28,907 nucleotides of DNA from Paraktedonobacter sp035294465 (GCA_035294465.1 DATGKW010000127.1:1-28907), one strand, 5' to 3'; shown: positions 15,127 through 22,913, numbered from the stretch's first letter. The notes: a model not told the origin generated them from the letters alone. Program-made: numbers and translations.

Positions 15127-17079
15127 TTAGCTTACTGCGCCGGCCAGTTCTTCCCACTCGGCCAGCAGTTCATCGACGCGCACCTTCGCCCGCTCGTGTT
15201 CTTCAGAGAGGTGTTTGAGTTGCTCTGCATCTGCTTTAAGCGCAGCCTCGGCCAGTTTTTCTTCGATGAGCTTGACCTGGGCTTCGGCCTTCGCGATATC
15301 CTTTTCCACATCCTCAAGCCCACGCGCGCGGGTCTTGCCCTTTTTGCTACCTGTGCGAGTGGGGGCGGCTATCGTCGTGGCTTTCCCAATCTTCTCAAAT
15401 GCAGATGCGGACGCGGCTTTCTCGATTGGCGAGAATGGTTCAGGTATGTCGAGTACCAGCGGGCGTTTGCGCCCGCGATACTCCGTGTAGTTTCCCATGT
15501 AGGGGATAAGCACGCCGTTCTCGATGGTCCAGACTTTTGTCGCCAGGCTGTCAACAAAGTAGCGGTCGTGGGAAACAAAGAGTAGCGTGCCTTCAAAATC
15601 GCTCAGGACCTCTTCCAGAAACTGGCGGGAGGGTAGGTCCAGATGATTGGTCGGCTCGTCCAGGATCAGGAAATTTGATCCTTGCAACGTGAGCTTGGCC
15701 AGGGCTACACGGCTGCGTTCACCTCCGCTGAGCGCTCCAATCGGCTTGAATACGTCGTCGCCGCTAAAGAGGAAACGTCCCAGAAAGCTGCGTGCCCCAT
15801 CTTCGCTGAGGGCGCTGACCTGGCGAATCTCATCGACTATTGTGCGTTCGGGGTTGAGGCCGGCGTGCGTTTGCGAGTAATAGCCAATGCGCACGTTATG
15901 CCCCAGCGTGACATGCCCGCTCAGCGGCGCGATTTCGCCAATGATTGTGCGCAGCAGCGTGGTCTTGCCTGAACCGTTGGGACCTAGCAGGCCGACGCGA
16001 TCACCGCGCAGCAATTCTAGATCGGCCACACGCGCCAGCAGAACCGGTGTGTGGCCAGGCTGGCGTGCCGGATAGCCCACAACCAGTTTCTGCGTGGAAA
16101 GGACGATTTGCCCGCTATCCACAATCGGATTGAACTCGAAGTGCATCTCGGCAAAATCCTGGGGCCGTTCGACCCGCTCCATACGATCCAGCAGCTTCTG
16201 ACGTCCTCGCGCTTCGCGGCTGCGCTGCCCGGCCTTATAACGTCTGATAAACTCTTCAGTATGAGCGATGTATGCTTGCTGGGCTTCGTATTCGCGCAGG
16301 CGACGTTCCAGGCGCTCCTCGCGCAGACGCAGGTACGTCGTATAGTTGCCGGGATATTCCTCGATCCGCCCGAAGGCCAGCTCGATGATACGGGAGACAA
16401 CTTTATCGAGAAAATAGCGATCGTGGGCCACGATCACCATTGCGCCCTTCCAATCGTTCAGGTAGGTTTCCAGCCACTCCAGCGCTTCCAGATCAAGATG
16501 ATTGGTTGGTTCGTCCAGCAACAGTAGATCCGGCTCTTGCAGGAGCAGCTTTCCTAACGCGGCCCTGGTGCTCTGGCCGCCGCTTAGATGCATCACCGGG
16601 GCTGCCTGCTCCTGGCGAGTGAAGCCGAGGCCGTCGAGCACCTGGTCCACCTTGTTTTCGTAGGTGTAGCCGCCACCATGCTCGAATTGCTGCTGCAAAT
16701 CGGCGTAGCGGTCAAGAAGCTGCTCATGCAGGTGTTGATCGATCCCAGGGGTCGCCAGTTGCTGGGCCAGCTCGCCCAGTTCGCGTTCCCAGGCGCGCAG
16801 GTGCTCAAAGACGGTCAGCATCTCTTCGCGCAGGGTATTTGTTGGCTGAAAATCGACATGCTGGGTCAGATAGCCAACGCGAACAGTACGCGCGAGCGAA
16901 CGGGTGCCCTCATCGGCTTCTTCGTAGCCAGCCAGGATGTTCAGCAAGGTTGATTTGCCGGCTCCATTGGGACCTACCAGGCCAATGCGATCATGCTCAT
17001 CAATTTTAAAACTGACGTCTGCAAAAACACGCTCAGCGCCAAATGATTTTCCCAGATGGGAGACACTTAGAATAGCCAT
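15127..17079 (-). CDS. ABC-F family ATPase (ribosome-associated type)
   Basis: 650 residues with two ABC domains and no membrane segment. Domain 1: Walker A GPNGAGKST (36-44), signature LSGGQ (165-169), Walker B LLLLDEPTNHLD. Domain 2: GPNGSGKTT (366-374), LSGGE (450-454), LILDEPTNHLD. Both catalytic glutamates are present (Glu190, Glu475). The charged interdomain linker (about 240-315) and the C-terminal coiled coil (about 590-650) match ABC-F proteins, which act on ribosomes as translation factors or antibiotic-resistance protectors. Which role applies cannot be read from sequence alone. The linker resembles the general Uup/YdiF-like type. The site before ATG 17079 is weak (GGTGA). An attenuator-like hairpin lies upstream. 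Confidence 0.92.
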   Translation of the reverse strand: MAILSVSHLGKSFGAERVFADVSFKIDEHDRIGLVGPNGAGKSTLLNILAGYEEADEGTRSLARTVRVGYLTQHVDFQPTNTLREEMLTVFEHLRAWERELGELAQQLATPGIDQHLHEQLLDRYADLQQQFEHGGGYTYENKVDQVLDGLGFTRQEQAAPVMHLSGGQSTRAALGKLLLQEPDLLLLDEPTNHLDLEALEWLETYLNDWKGAMVIVAHDRYFLDKVVSRIIELAFGRIEEYPGNYTTYLRLREERLERRLREYEAQQAYIAHTEEFIRRYKAGQRSREARGRQKLLDRMERVERPQDFAEMHFEFNPIVDSGQIVLSTQKLVVGYPARQPGHTPVLLARVADLELLRGDRVGLLGPNGSGKTTLLRTIIGEIAPLSGHVTLGHNVRIGYYSQTHAGLNPERTIVDEIRQVSALSEDGARSFLGRFLFSGDDVFKPIGALSGGERSRVALAKLTLQGSNFLILDEPTNHLDLPSRQFLEEVLSDFEGTLLFVSHDRYFVDSLATKVWTIENGVLIPYMGNYTEYRGRKRPLVLDIPEPFSPIEKAASASAFEKIGKATTIAAPTRTGSKKGKTRARGLEDVEKDIAKAEAQVKLIEEKLAEAALKADAEQLKHLSEEHERAKVRVDELLAEWEELAGAVS

Positions 17080-17157
17080 AGATTGTTCACCAGATTACTT
17101 CTGTGCTTTTTAGCACGCTGCCAGCGTATCATACCTGCCCATCGACACGCAAGAGCC

Positions 17158-17217
17158 AAAAACGAGATAGGTGAGAGCGATAGAACCGGAGAAGTTCGCT
17201 CACTCTCACCTATCTCG
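17158..17217 (-). terminator. Intrinsic terminator hairpin in the ABC-F leader (candidate attenuator)
   Basis: A 15-bp perfect inverted repeat, CGAGATAGGTGAGAG (17163-17177) against its complement at 17203-17217, with a 25-base loop that can extend the stem through AGCGA/TCGCT. Read on the minus strand, the stem is followed at once by TTTTT (17162-17158), making a strong intrinsic terminator. It points toward the ABC-F gene, whose ATG is 78 bases further on. No other minus-strand gene lies upstream for several hundred bases, so it probably controls entry into the ABC-F gene. Confidence 0.65.
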
Positions 17218-17265
17218 GGGCGCACTTATCGAAGAAAGTTTTCTATCCCCTACCACCTTCGCCAT
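17206..17265 (-). CDS. Possible 19-residue leader peptide upstream of the ABC-F gene
   Basis: Minus-strand ORF from ATG at 17265 to TGA at 17208-17206, product MAKVVGDRKLSSISAPRDR. Its last four codons, including the stop, lie inside the 5' arm of the terminator hairpin. A ribosome paused near its end would keep that arm from pairing and let transcription continue. GAGGGG lies 12 bases before the ATG, a somewhat distant ribosome binding site. The geometry fits leader-peptide attenuation known for several ABC-F resistance genes, but the peptide itself is unproven. Confidence 0.35.
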   Translation of the reverse strand: MAKVVGDRKLSSISAPRDR

Positions 17266-17843
17266 CCCTGGATATATCCCCTCATCCGCTACATGATCCC
17301 CATCCTGCGCGATTATTCCTTATCTCATCATCCCGCCCTGTAACGTAACCAGCCCAACATCGCTCCTCATCACTCGTAACGCTACCCGCCACACAACAAC
17401 TTGCTTTCTTACCATTCCCTCACGATCAACCCACTTCTTCCTCGCCCATCTGCCACCACCAGCATGCACATCCCAGCAATATTCCCACCACCGCTCACCC
17501 TGCTATCTGCGCCTTCACGCTTCCCTTACCACGTATCCACCGGTTGCCTCGCTCCCATCCATCACATCGCGTATCAACCTTACACACGTAAGTATACAGA
17601 TAAGTGGTGAAGCATGCATGAAGGTGCCCGCTTATTTATGAACAAATCGTCAGAAAAACCAACTTCTTACGCCAATTCATCGAATGAATGACATGACAGT
17701 ATTTTCATGGCGATAAATATACAACAATGTCATAACAAGCAGAACCTTTTGCGTGTTTATTCGACGTCTGGTTGTTACATTTGTTTACCAGGCGGGCACA
17801 GGAAACTGAAGGTCTAGGCTGATTGCCCGGTGAGCAGGACTTT
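17218..17843 (-). other. Strand-asymmetric, G-rich (minus strand) leader region without recognised gene
   Basis: From about 17240 to 17580 the plus strand is dominated by C, T and A with few G (for example 17400-17470), so a minus-strand RNA would be purine- and G-rich. Read toward the ABC-F gene this could be a long leader. A TATACT -10-like box lies on the minus strand at 17596-17591 without a clear -35. GGATATATCC (17270-17279) and ATTCAT-CGA-ATGAAT (17675-17689) are small palindromes. The right part (17600-17830) is AT-rich and must also hold the promoter of the pyrE-like gene, which I cannot place. Confidence 0.4.
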
Positions 17844-18581
17844 ATGTTATACTTGCTAGAGCATAAACGAACCTACATTGCTGTTAGAGAAAGGATGCGA
17901 GAGGTGGCTAAAGAGCAGTCTCTAGACAATCTCTGGTTGGCACAAACGCTTTTCGACCTTGATGGGGTCAAATTCGGGAACTTTACCGTGAGTGAATCGA
18001 CAGTCAGTTCTCCGGTTTTCGTCAATCCCAAGGTGTTGATCAGCAATCCAACCGCCTTGCGTGTCGCAAGTAAACTCATGCAACAAGAAATCGACCTGGC
18101 GCAGTCGTTACGCCGCCCGCGGGTCCACCCCTTCGCCGTCGTGGCCGGTGTACCGGTTGGAGGTTTACTGCTGGCCTCAGCCTACTCGCTGGAGACCAAC
18201 ATTCCCATGATCTACGCACGCACACGTCCTGAAGGCACCGGCAAACGCGGCATTGAAGGTCGTTTCACTCCCGGCGATACCGCCCTGATTATCGATGATC
18301 TCATCACCAGGGGGGGAAGTGTCCTGGAAACCGCCAGACTCTTAGAAGAGAATGGTCTGAAAGTCAAAGATGTGATTGTGCTGGTAGACCGCGAACATGG
18401 AGCAACCGAACGTTTACGCCACCAGGGCTACAACTTAATCAGTATCTTGAAGCTGGATGTGATGCTCAATCACTATATGTCTCGTGGCCTGATCTCTGAG
18501 GAGACATATTCGACCTGCGCGGAGTACCTGCGCGGGAAACAGCAAGGCCAGGCAGAAATCAACCCTCCCGCCGCTTCCTGA
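17844..18581 (+). CDS. pyrE: Orotate phosphoribosyltransferase
   Basis: 245 residues. It would convert orotate and PRPP to orotidine monophosphate in pyrimidine synthesis, in the cytosol. The PRPP-binding motif TALIIDDLITRGGS is at 146-159; VVAGVPVGGLLLASAYSLETNIPMIYARTRP (about 99-129) is split here into VAGVPVGG and IPMIYARTRP, both typical of PyrE, followed by EGTGKRGIEG. The ATG at 17844 with AGGA close upstream is preferred over a TTG at 17823. The N-terminus is about 30 residues longer than in many PyrE proteins. No other pyr gene is nearby, so a related phosphoribosyltransferase of different specificity is possible. Confidence 0.78.
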   Translation: MLYLLEHKRTYIAVRERMREVAKEQSLDNLWLAQTLFDLDGVKFGNFTVSESTVSSPVFVNPKVLISNPTALRVASKLMQQEIDLAQSLRRPRVHPFAVVAGVPVGGLLLASAYSLETNIPMIYARTRPEGTGKRGIEGRFTPGDTALIIDDLITRGGSVLETARLLEENGLKVKDVIVLVDREHGATERLRHQGYNLISILKLDVMLNHYMSRGLISEETYSTCAEYLRGKQQGQAEINPPAAS

Positions 18582-18628
18582 ACAGGGAATGGAGCGACGC
18601 GCGCAAAAGGCGTCGCTCCATTCCCTGT
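18582..18628. terminator. 19-bp perfect hairpin between convergent genes
   Basis: ACAGGGAATGGAGCGACGC (18582-18600) pairs perfectly with 18610-18628 around a 9-base loop. It starts one base after the pyrE stop and sits 30 bases from the stop of the convergent slipin gene. Neither side has a U-tract, so it may act as a bidirectional barrier or mRNA 3'-end stabiliser rather than a classical terminator. Confidence 0.6.
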
Positions 18629-18657
18629 AGATGACCCCGCGTTTCACGGCTCTCATG

Positions 18658-19512
18658 CTACTGACGAGGCGCCAGGCGAGCTGTCGGCGTCTCCGATGGA
18701 ACTTCGGTCGAGCTTTCGTGGCCATCGACTGAGCCGGTCGCGGCTGAATTCTTGATAATGCCCAGCAACGGCTCAATCAGGTCGATGGGCAGCGGAAAGA
18801 TGATAGTAGAGTTTTTCTCGACGGCAATCTCCGTCAGCGTTTGCAGGTAGCGCAGTTGGAGCGTGGCGGGCTGCGAACCAATTACATTGGCGGCCTGGGC
18901 GAGCTGGGTGGAAGCCTGCAATTCGCCTTCAGCGTGAATGATCTTGGCGCGCTTCTCGCGCTCGGCCTCGGCCTGTTTGGCCATCGCACGCTGCATGGTC
19001 ACGGGCAGCTCCACGTCCTTGATCTCAACGGCTGTTACCTTGACGCCCCAGCGCTCGGTGTGCTCATCGATGATGGCCTGCAAGTCCCGGTTGATCTTAT
19101 TGCGTTGCGAGAGCAGTTCGTCCAGTTCAGACTGGCCCAACACATTGCGTAGAGTAGTTTGCCCAATCTGTGTGGTCGCCTGGATAAAGTTCATGACATT
19201 GACCACCGCTGCGGAGGGATTGACCACGTAGAAGTAGACCACCGCCGTCACTTTGATCGTGACATTATCGCGTGTGATGACCTCCTGCGGCGGCACGGTC
19301 AGGGTAACGATACGCAGGTCAACTTTAGTAATGCGCGAGATGAACGGCGGGACAAAGAATACACCAGGCCCTTTTGCGCCAACCAGGCGTCCCAGGACAA
19401 AGATCACGCCGCGCTCGTATTGCTGCACTACGCGTATTGAGGCCAGCAGCAGCATCAACGCAATAAGCACAACCACAACTATGATGACAATGACCAGTGT
19501 AGTCGGGTCCAT
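18658..19512 (-). CDS. Slipin (SPFH/stomatin-family membrane protein)
   Basis: 284 residues. TAAAGGAGA lies 5 bases before ATG 19512. An N-terminal membrane segment at about 6-25 (VIVIIVVVVLIALMLLLAS) is followed by the SPFH domain: VVQQYERGVIFVLGRL, GPGVFFVPPF, RIVTLTVPPQEVITRDNVTI and the helical QAEAEREKRAKIIHAEGE. Slipins form membrane-associated oligomers and are partners of NfeD proteases. The gene starts 12 bases after the nfeD stop, so the two are cotranscribed. The last 35 residues are a low-complexity Ser/Thr/Pro tail. Confidence 0.93.
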   Translation of the reverse strand: MDPTTLVIVIIVVVVLIALMLLLASIRVVQQYERGVIFVLGRLVGAKGPGVFFVPPFISRITKVDLRIVTLTVPPQEVITRDNVTIKVTAVVYFYVVNPSAAVVNVMNFIQATTQIGQTTLRNVLGQSELDELLSQRNKINRDLQAIIDEHTERWGVKVTAVEIKDVELPVTMQRAMAKQAEAEREKRAKIIHAEGELQASTQLAQAANVIGSQPATLQLRYLQTLTEIAVEKNSTIIFPLPIDLIEPLLGIIKNSAATGSVDGHESSTEVPSETPTARLAPRQ

Positions 19513-19524
19513 AACAACTCTCCT

Positions 19525-20973
19525 TTATGCCCCTTCAATATATTTTGTCTTCACCGGCGGCTGGCTACTGCTCGCCAGTTGGACATGGAGACGCAAACCT
19601 TCGACAGAGACAATGCGCAGTTCAGAGCCAGCATCGACAGTCATGGTGGGCGGTTCGAGCACGGCTTGCCAGTTCTCGCCCCCGTAGGTGACGCGCCCTT
19701 CCGGCAAAAGTGGAGTCAGGGCCGTGACCGTCGCGCCGATCATTCCCTCGGTTCCGGTCGTTACTGGCGCGCGCCGCGTGCGCACAACTACGGTAACGAC
19801 ATAGAAACCCAGGCCGCCAACCAGCACGCCCATTACATAAATGACCAGCGGATTGACCTGAGGACCCTGATAGGGCCCACCGCTATTGAAGAAAAGCAGC
19901 GCACCGACGACCAGCGAAATGACCGCCCCGACTGTCAGCGCGCCATGCGTGGGCAGGCGTACATCGAGAATGAGCAGAACGAACGCCAGCACCATTAACG
20001 CCAGTCCCGCCCAGTTCGGCGAGAGCGTGCCTACGCCAAACAGGAAGAGCAGCAGAGAGATTGTGCCAAGCACGCCCGGTATAATCAGGCCGGGATGCGA
20101 GATCTCGATGTAGATGCCAATCATCGCGATGACAAAGAGCAGGAAGATAACATTTGGATCAATCAATAAAGCGTAGAGATTGTCGGTGAGGCCGGGATTG
20201 ATCTCGCGGATGCTGGCCCCGGCGGTTTGCAGCGTCACACTCTGGCTATTGATCAGGGTTACGGTACGCCCGTTGGCCTGATTGAGCAGATCGTTCAGAT
20301 TGCTGGCATCGATATCGACGATCTTCTGCGCCAGTGCCTGCTGATCTCCATAAGACGCAGCGTTCGTGATCATCTTGACCGCCAGATCAACGTTGCGATG
20401 ATAACGCTGCTGAATGTTGGTAACAAAGGTGCTCAATACGCTTTCAGTCTTGGCCAGCTCGGTCGAGTCCAGGTTGCTACCGTCGCTATTGACCGGGCTG
20501 GATGCTCCGATAGTCGTAGAGGGAGCCATCGCGGCAACCTGCGCGGCCAGAGTAACAATCGCCCCGGCGGAGGCAGCGTATGCTCCAGAGGGCGTGACAT
20601 ACGAGATCACCGGCACCGTGCTGTTCAATTCCGCGCTGGCAATAGCCTGCATTGAATCAATCGCGCCTCCAGGCGTATTAATCTCAATAACCAGGGCAGC
20701 CGCGCCATCGTTTTCGGCAGTCGTAATCGCTCTGGTGATGAACTGCTGAGAGGCGGCGTCAATCTCGCTATTCAACGTAGTGACATCAACGGTTGAACCC
20801 GTAGCAATCGTAGCTGCGGATGCTGTGTGGCCCACGCCCATCAGGGAAACCAGAGCAAACAGGAGACCAAGCAACACAATCGGTACAAGCCGCAATACGC
20901 GGGGCTGACGCGCAGAGCGCGCCTCATTCTTCTCTCCGCGCGCGCGCAGGCGCGCAGGCTGGCGCGAACACAT
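19525..20973 (-). CDS. NfeD-family membrane serine protease (ClpP-class)
   Basis: 482 residues from ATG 20973, which has GGAGG 8 bases upstream. A basic N-terminus and signal-like helix end near GHTASAA. The ClpP-like domain has INTPGGAIDSMQAI, then PSGAYAASAGA with catalytic Ser135, and a candidate Lys175 (ELAKTES) at the spacing expected for the Ser-Lys dyad. Five or so helices follow (about 270-405), then the soluble NfeD OB-fold (TEGMIGATV... to VEGLRLHV). Such proteases cleave the hydrophobic tail of their stomatin partner, here the downstream slipin. This is the long NfeD1b-like form. Confidence 0.92.
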   Translation of the reverse strand: MCSRQPARLRARGEKNEARSARQPRVLRLVPIVLLGLLFALVSLMGVGHTASAATIATGSTVDVTTLNSEIDAASQQFITRAITTAENDGAAALVIEINTPGGAIDSMQAIASAELNSTVPVISYVTPSGAYAASAGAIVTLAAQVAAMAPSTTIGASSPVNSDGSNLDSTELAKTESVLSTFVTNIQQRYHRNVDLAVKMITNAASYGDQQALAQKIVDIDASNLNDLLNQANGRTVTLINSQSVTLQTAGASIREINPGLTDNLYALLIDPNVIFLLFVIAMIGIYIEISHPGLIIPGVLGTISLLLFLFGVGTLSPNWAGLALMVLAFVLLILDVRLPTHGALTVGAVISLVVGALLFFNSGGPYQGPQVNPLVIYVMGVLVGGLGFYVVTVVVRTRRAPVTTGTEGMIGATVTALTPLLPEGRVTYGGENWQAVLEPPTMTVDAGSELRIVSVEGLRLHVQLASSSQPPVKTKYIEGA

Positions 20974-21154
20974 AGCGAAATCCTCCATTTTCAAAAAACG
21001 ACGCGCCTCTTTCACCTATCCAAATAACCATTTTCCGCAGCTATCATACCACCATTCCACGCGAAAAACGATAGCATCCTTGCATTATTACGATGGCAAC
21101 CTCAGAATCTCTCCCTTTCCCTTTCGTTCTCGCATAGAGAGGATCATAACGATT

Positions 21155-21173
21155 TGCTATATGGAATATAGCA
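21155..21173. promoter_or_regulatory. 8-bp inverted repeat in the nfeD-plsY divergent region
   Basis: TGCTATAT (21155-21162) and ATATAGCA (21166-21173) around GGA: a perfect, AT-rich operator-like palindrome. A second palindrome, TCCCGCGCGGGA, is at 21241-21252. The 20974-21407 gap otherwise holds only the plsY promoter and no gene. Confidence 0.4.
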
Positions 21174-21297
21174 CGCTGTTATTCCCTTGTCAAGAGATTG
21201 GGCCTCAGGACTTTCGTCTGAAATCCGTACCAGGCACGCGTCCCGCGCGGGAATGGACACGACTCAAGCGATGGGAAAGCAGCATACTCCTAAATTC

Positions 21298-21326
21298 TTG
21301 TAATGGATCTGGGATTGGTTTAGAAT
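21298..21326 (+). promoter_or_regulatory. Promoter of plsY
   Basis: TTGTAA (21298-21303), a 17-base spacer, TAGAAT (21321-21326). The leader of about 75 bases contains a small hairpin, GCTGA-GACT-TCAGC. Confidence 0.6.
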
Positions 21327-21407
21327 GATTGCGTTAGCTGAGACTTCAGCCACAGATTTCAGACAAATATTTTGCCACGGGGCAACCAACGTCTAAAGGG
21401 GGACGCC

Positions 21408-22115
21408 ATGTCAGTTGCTCTACAGTTCATCCTGACAGGCATTATCGGATATCTCTGGGGATCAATACCCGCCGGGTACTGGATGGGAAAGCTGCTCAAA
21501 GGCAATGACTTTGATATTCGAGCCTATGGCAGTCGTAAAATCGGGGCCACCAATGTTCTGCGTACACTTGGAAAAGGTCCTGCTGCTATCGTTCTTGTCT
21601 TTGACCTCTCAAAAGGCGTGGGGCCGACGCTTCTGGCAACGCTCGCGCCCTTTTTTCAGTGCAACCTCGGCGGCATGGCATGGGGACCAACCCTGGCAGC
21701 CATAGCTGCGCTTCTGGGCCATACCTTTCCCGTATTTATCGGATTTAAGGGAGGGCGCGGCGTGCTGACCGGCGCGGGCAGCCTGCTCATTATTTCTCCT
21801 CTAACTTTTGGTATTGCTGCCGTCGCGGCCCTCAGCACCATTGCTCTCTCCCGCTATGTCTCCCTGGGTTCTATTATCAGCGGCCTGACTTCACTTGTCT
21901 GTGGTGTGCTTTTCTTCATTGTCGGGCAGCTTCATCCTGCGTTCTTCGGCAGAGTCAATCTGGCTCAACTTCTTTTTCTGGTGATTGTGCCAGGCCTGGT
22001 GATCGTTTTCCATTATGACAATATTGGCCGTCTGCTCGCGGGCACGGAGCGCAAAATTGGCCAGCAGGTGAAAATCGACGATAATCAGCCTACGCCCTCG
22101 CCAACTGCGCGCTGA
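21408..22115 (+). CDS. plsY: Acyl-phosphate glycerol-3-phosphate acyltransferase
   Basis: 235 residues, multi-pass membrane enzyme. It transfers an acyl group from acyl-phosphate to glycerol-3-phosphate, the first committed step of phospholipid synthesis. Conserved PlsY loops are visible: GSIPAGYW (18-25), GSRKIGATNVLRTLGK (41-56), GHTFPVFIGFKGGRGV (104-119) and the late FHYDNIGRLLAGTE. The ATG at 21408 follows AAAGGGGGA; the TTG at 21372 is not supported. A relic of the 5' end of glpK follows 25 bases after the stop, suggesting an ancestral plsY-glpK unit. Confidence 0.94.
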   Translation: MSVALQFILTGIIGYLWGSIPAGYWMGKLLKGNDFDIRAYGSRKIGATNVLRTLGKGPAAIVLVFDLSKGVGPTLLATLAPFFQCNLGGMAWGPTLAAIAALLGHTFPVFIGFKGGRGVLTGAGSLLIISPLTFGIAAVAALSTIALSRYVSLGSIISGLTSLVCGVLFFIVGQLHPAFFGRVNLAQLLFLVIVPGLVIVFHYDNIGRLLAGTERKIGQQVKIDDNQPTPSPTAR

Positions 22116-22127
22116 GCTATAAACTAT

Positions 22128-22175
22128 GAGGAATTTTTAGATGGTACTACAAATCACCATTTTGTCCTGAGTTTA
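22128..22175 (+). pseudogene. Relic of a glycerol kinase 5' end
   Basis: The sequence aligns with the ribosome binding site and first codons of the intact glpK (25216-25263): 40 of 49 columns are identical, with two one-base gaps and seven substitutions, all transitions. With the missing base restored it reads M-V-x-T-N-H-H-F-V-L-S-L against M-A-P-T-N-H-H-F-V-L-S-L, and five of the changes are silent third-position changes. It therefore comes from a once-functional glpK homologue rather than a recent copy. One lost base in codon 3 and a TGA at 22168 break the frame, and similarity stops at about 22175. Confidence 0.75.
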
Positions 22176-22384
22176 GCCCGGAGCGTCCCCTGGTATCCCC
22201 AACATACAATCTAATTAGGCTCGTCCTTTTGCAGGATTTCTATGCTTCCTTGCATACTTCAGCATAGATAGTAAATAAATACTCTTTTCTTTTCGTTATT
22301 AGACTTTTGTTTATCAAAAAGCAGGATTTTTGTCTTCTTTCTCCTTTGATTATGGAGAAATATCAGAAAAACATTAGTTTAATA

Positions 22385-22413
22385 TTGACATATATAAATT
22401 TATATGCTATAAA
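22385..22413 (+). promoter_or_regulatory. Near-consensus promoter with palindromic spacer
   Basis: Perfect TTGACA (22385-22390), 17-base spacer, TATAAA (22408-22413), the best sigma-70 match in the window. The spacer contains the perfect 14-base palindrome ATATAAATTTATAT (22392-22405), a possible repressor site. Transcription would start near 22420, about 490 bases before the next clear gene. The 22176-22384 stretch before it is AT-rich and shows no gene. Confidence 0.7.
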
Positions 22414-22588
22414 CGAAGAGATGAGAAAGTGAGATATAGCTATATTAAGTGGTAAAGACTATCAAATTCGTGCTTAAGTCTGATCTGTCTGTCGAGTATA
22501 TTCACCGTTTAATATGACTATCTCAGAATGCAATGGCATTTATGCAAAAATATGTGATTATATATCTAGAGCGCTATCTTCTCCGAGT

Positions 22589-22821
22589 AACTAAATCGCG
22601 GCTTTAGTTTCCAGAGTCTTTGCTGAGTTTTTCATTCGCCGCGATAGATGATGAAACCGCCGCAGGTTTTTTATTGTCATTAATCGAAAGAAAGGAGCAA
22701 AATTATAGCGAGAAGCGATTCGAGCTCGTTACGAGCTACTCCGAAAGCATGGCACTCTGTGAAAAGTTGGCACCTTGGACAGAGTGCCATGAGCAGCTAA
22801 ACTGCATGCCATTAGTTTAGC
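22589..22821 (+). ncRNA. Candidate structured RNA (leader of the 22914 gene or independent small RNA)
   Basis: Five inverted repeats follow one another. AACTAAA/TTTAGTT (22589-22595/22603-22609) has loop TCGCGGC, fully complementary to GCCGCGA at 22638-22644, giving a possible pseudoknot. GAAACC/GGTTTT (22653-22658/22665-22670) is followed by TT, with loop GCCGCA that could also pair with the first loop. AGCTCG-TTA-CGAGCT is at 22723-22737. A 13-bp perfect stem CATGGCACTCTGT (22748-22760) pairs with 22779-22791. GCTAAACT/AGTTTAGC is at 22796-22803/22814-22821. All lie downstream of the strong promoter at 22385. No known riboswitch or RNA family is recognised. Confidence 0.4.
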
Positions 22822-22913
22822 ATGTTTGGATTGGTTTGTCTTTTGTTAAAAATCTTCCTTGTCAGATCGTTCGCACCCGGAAGGATTATTGTTTCCAGAG
22901 AAAGGACCCATTC

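Noticed and set aside
17221..17580. T-box or other known riboswitch in the ABC-F leader
   Set aside because: G-rich pieces resemble parts of a T-box by eye, but the conserved AGGGTGGNACCGCG-type core is not there.
22620..22820. 66-residue plus-strand open frame
   Set aside because: Starts with TTG without a ribosome binding site and runs straight through the hairpins at 22723-22821; better explained as structured RNA.
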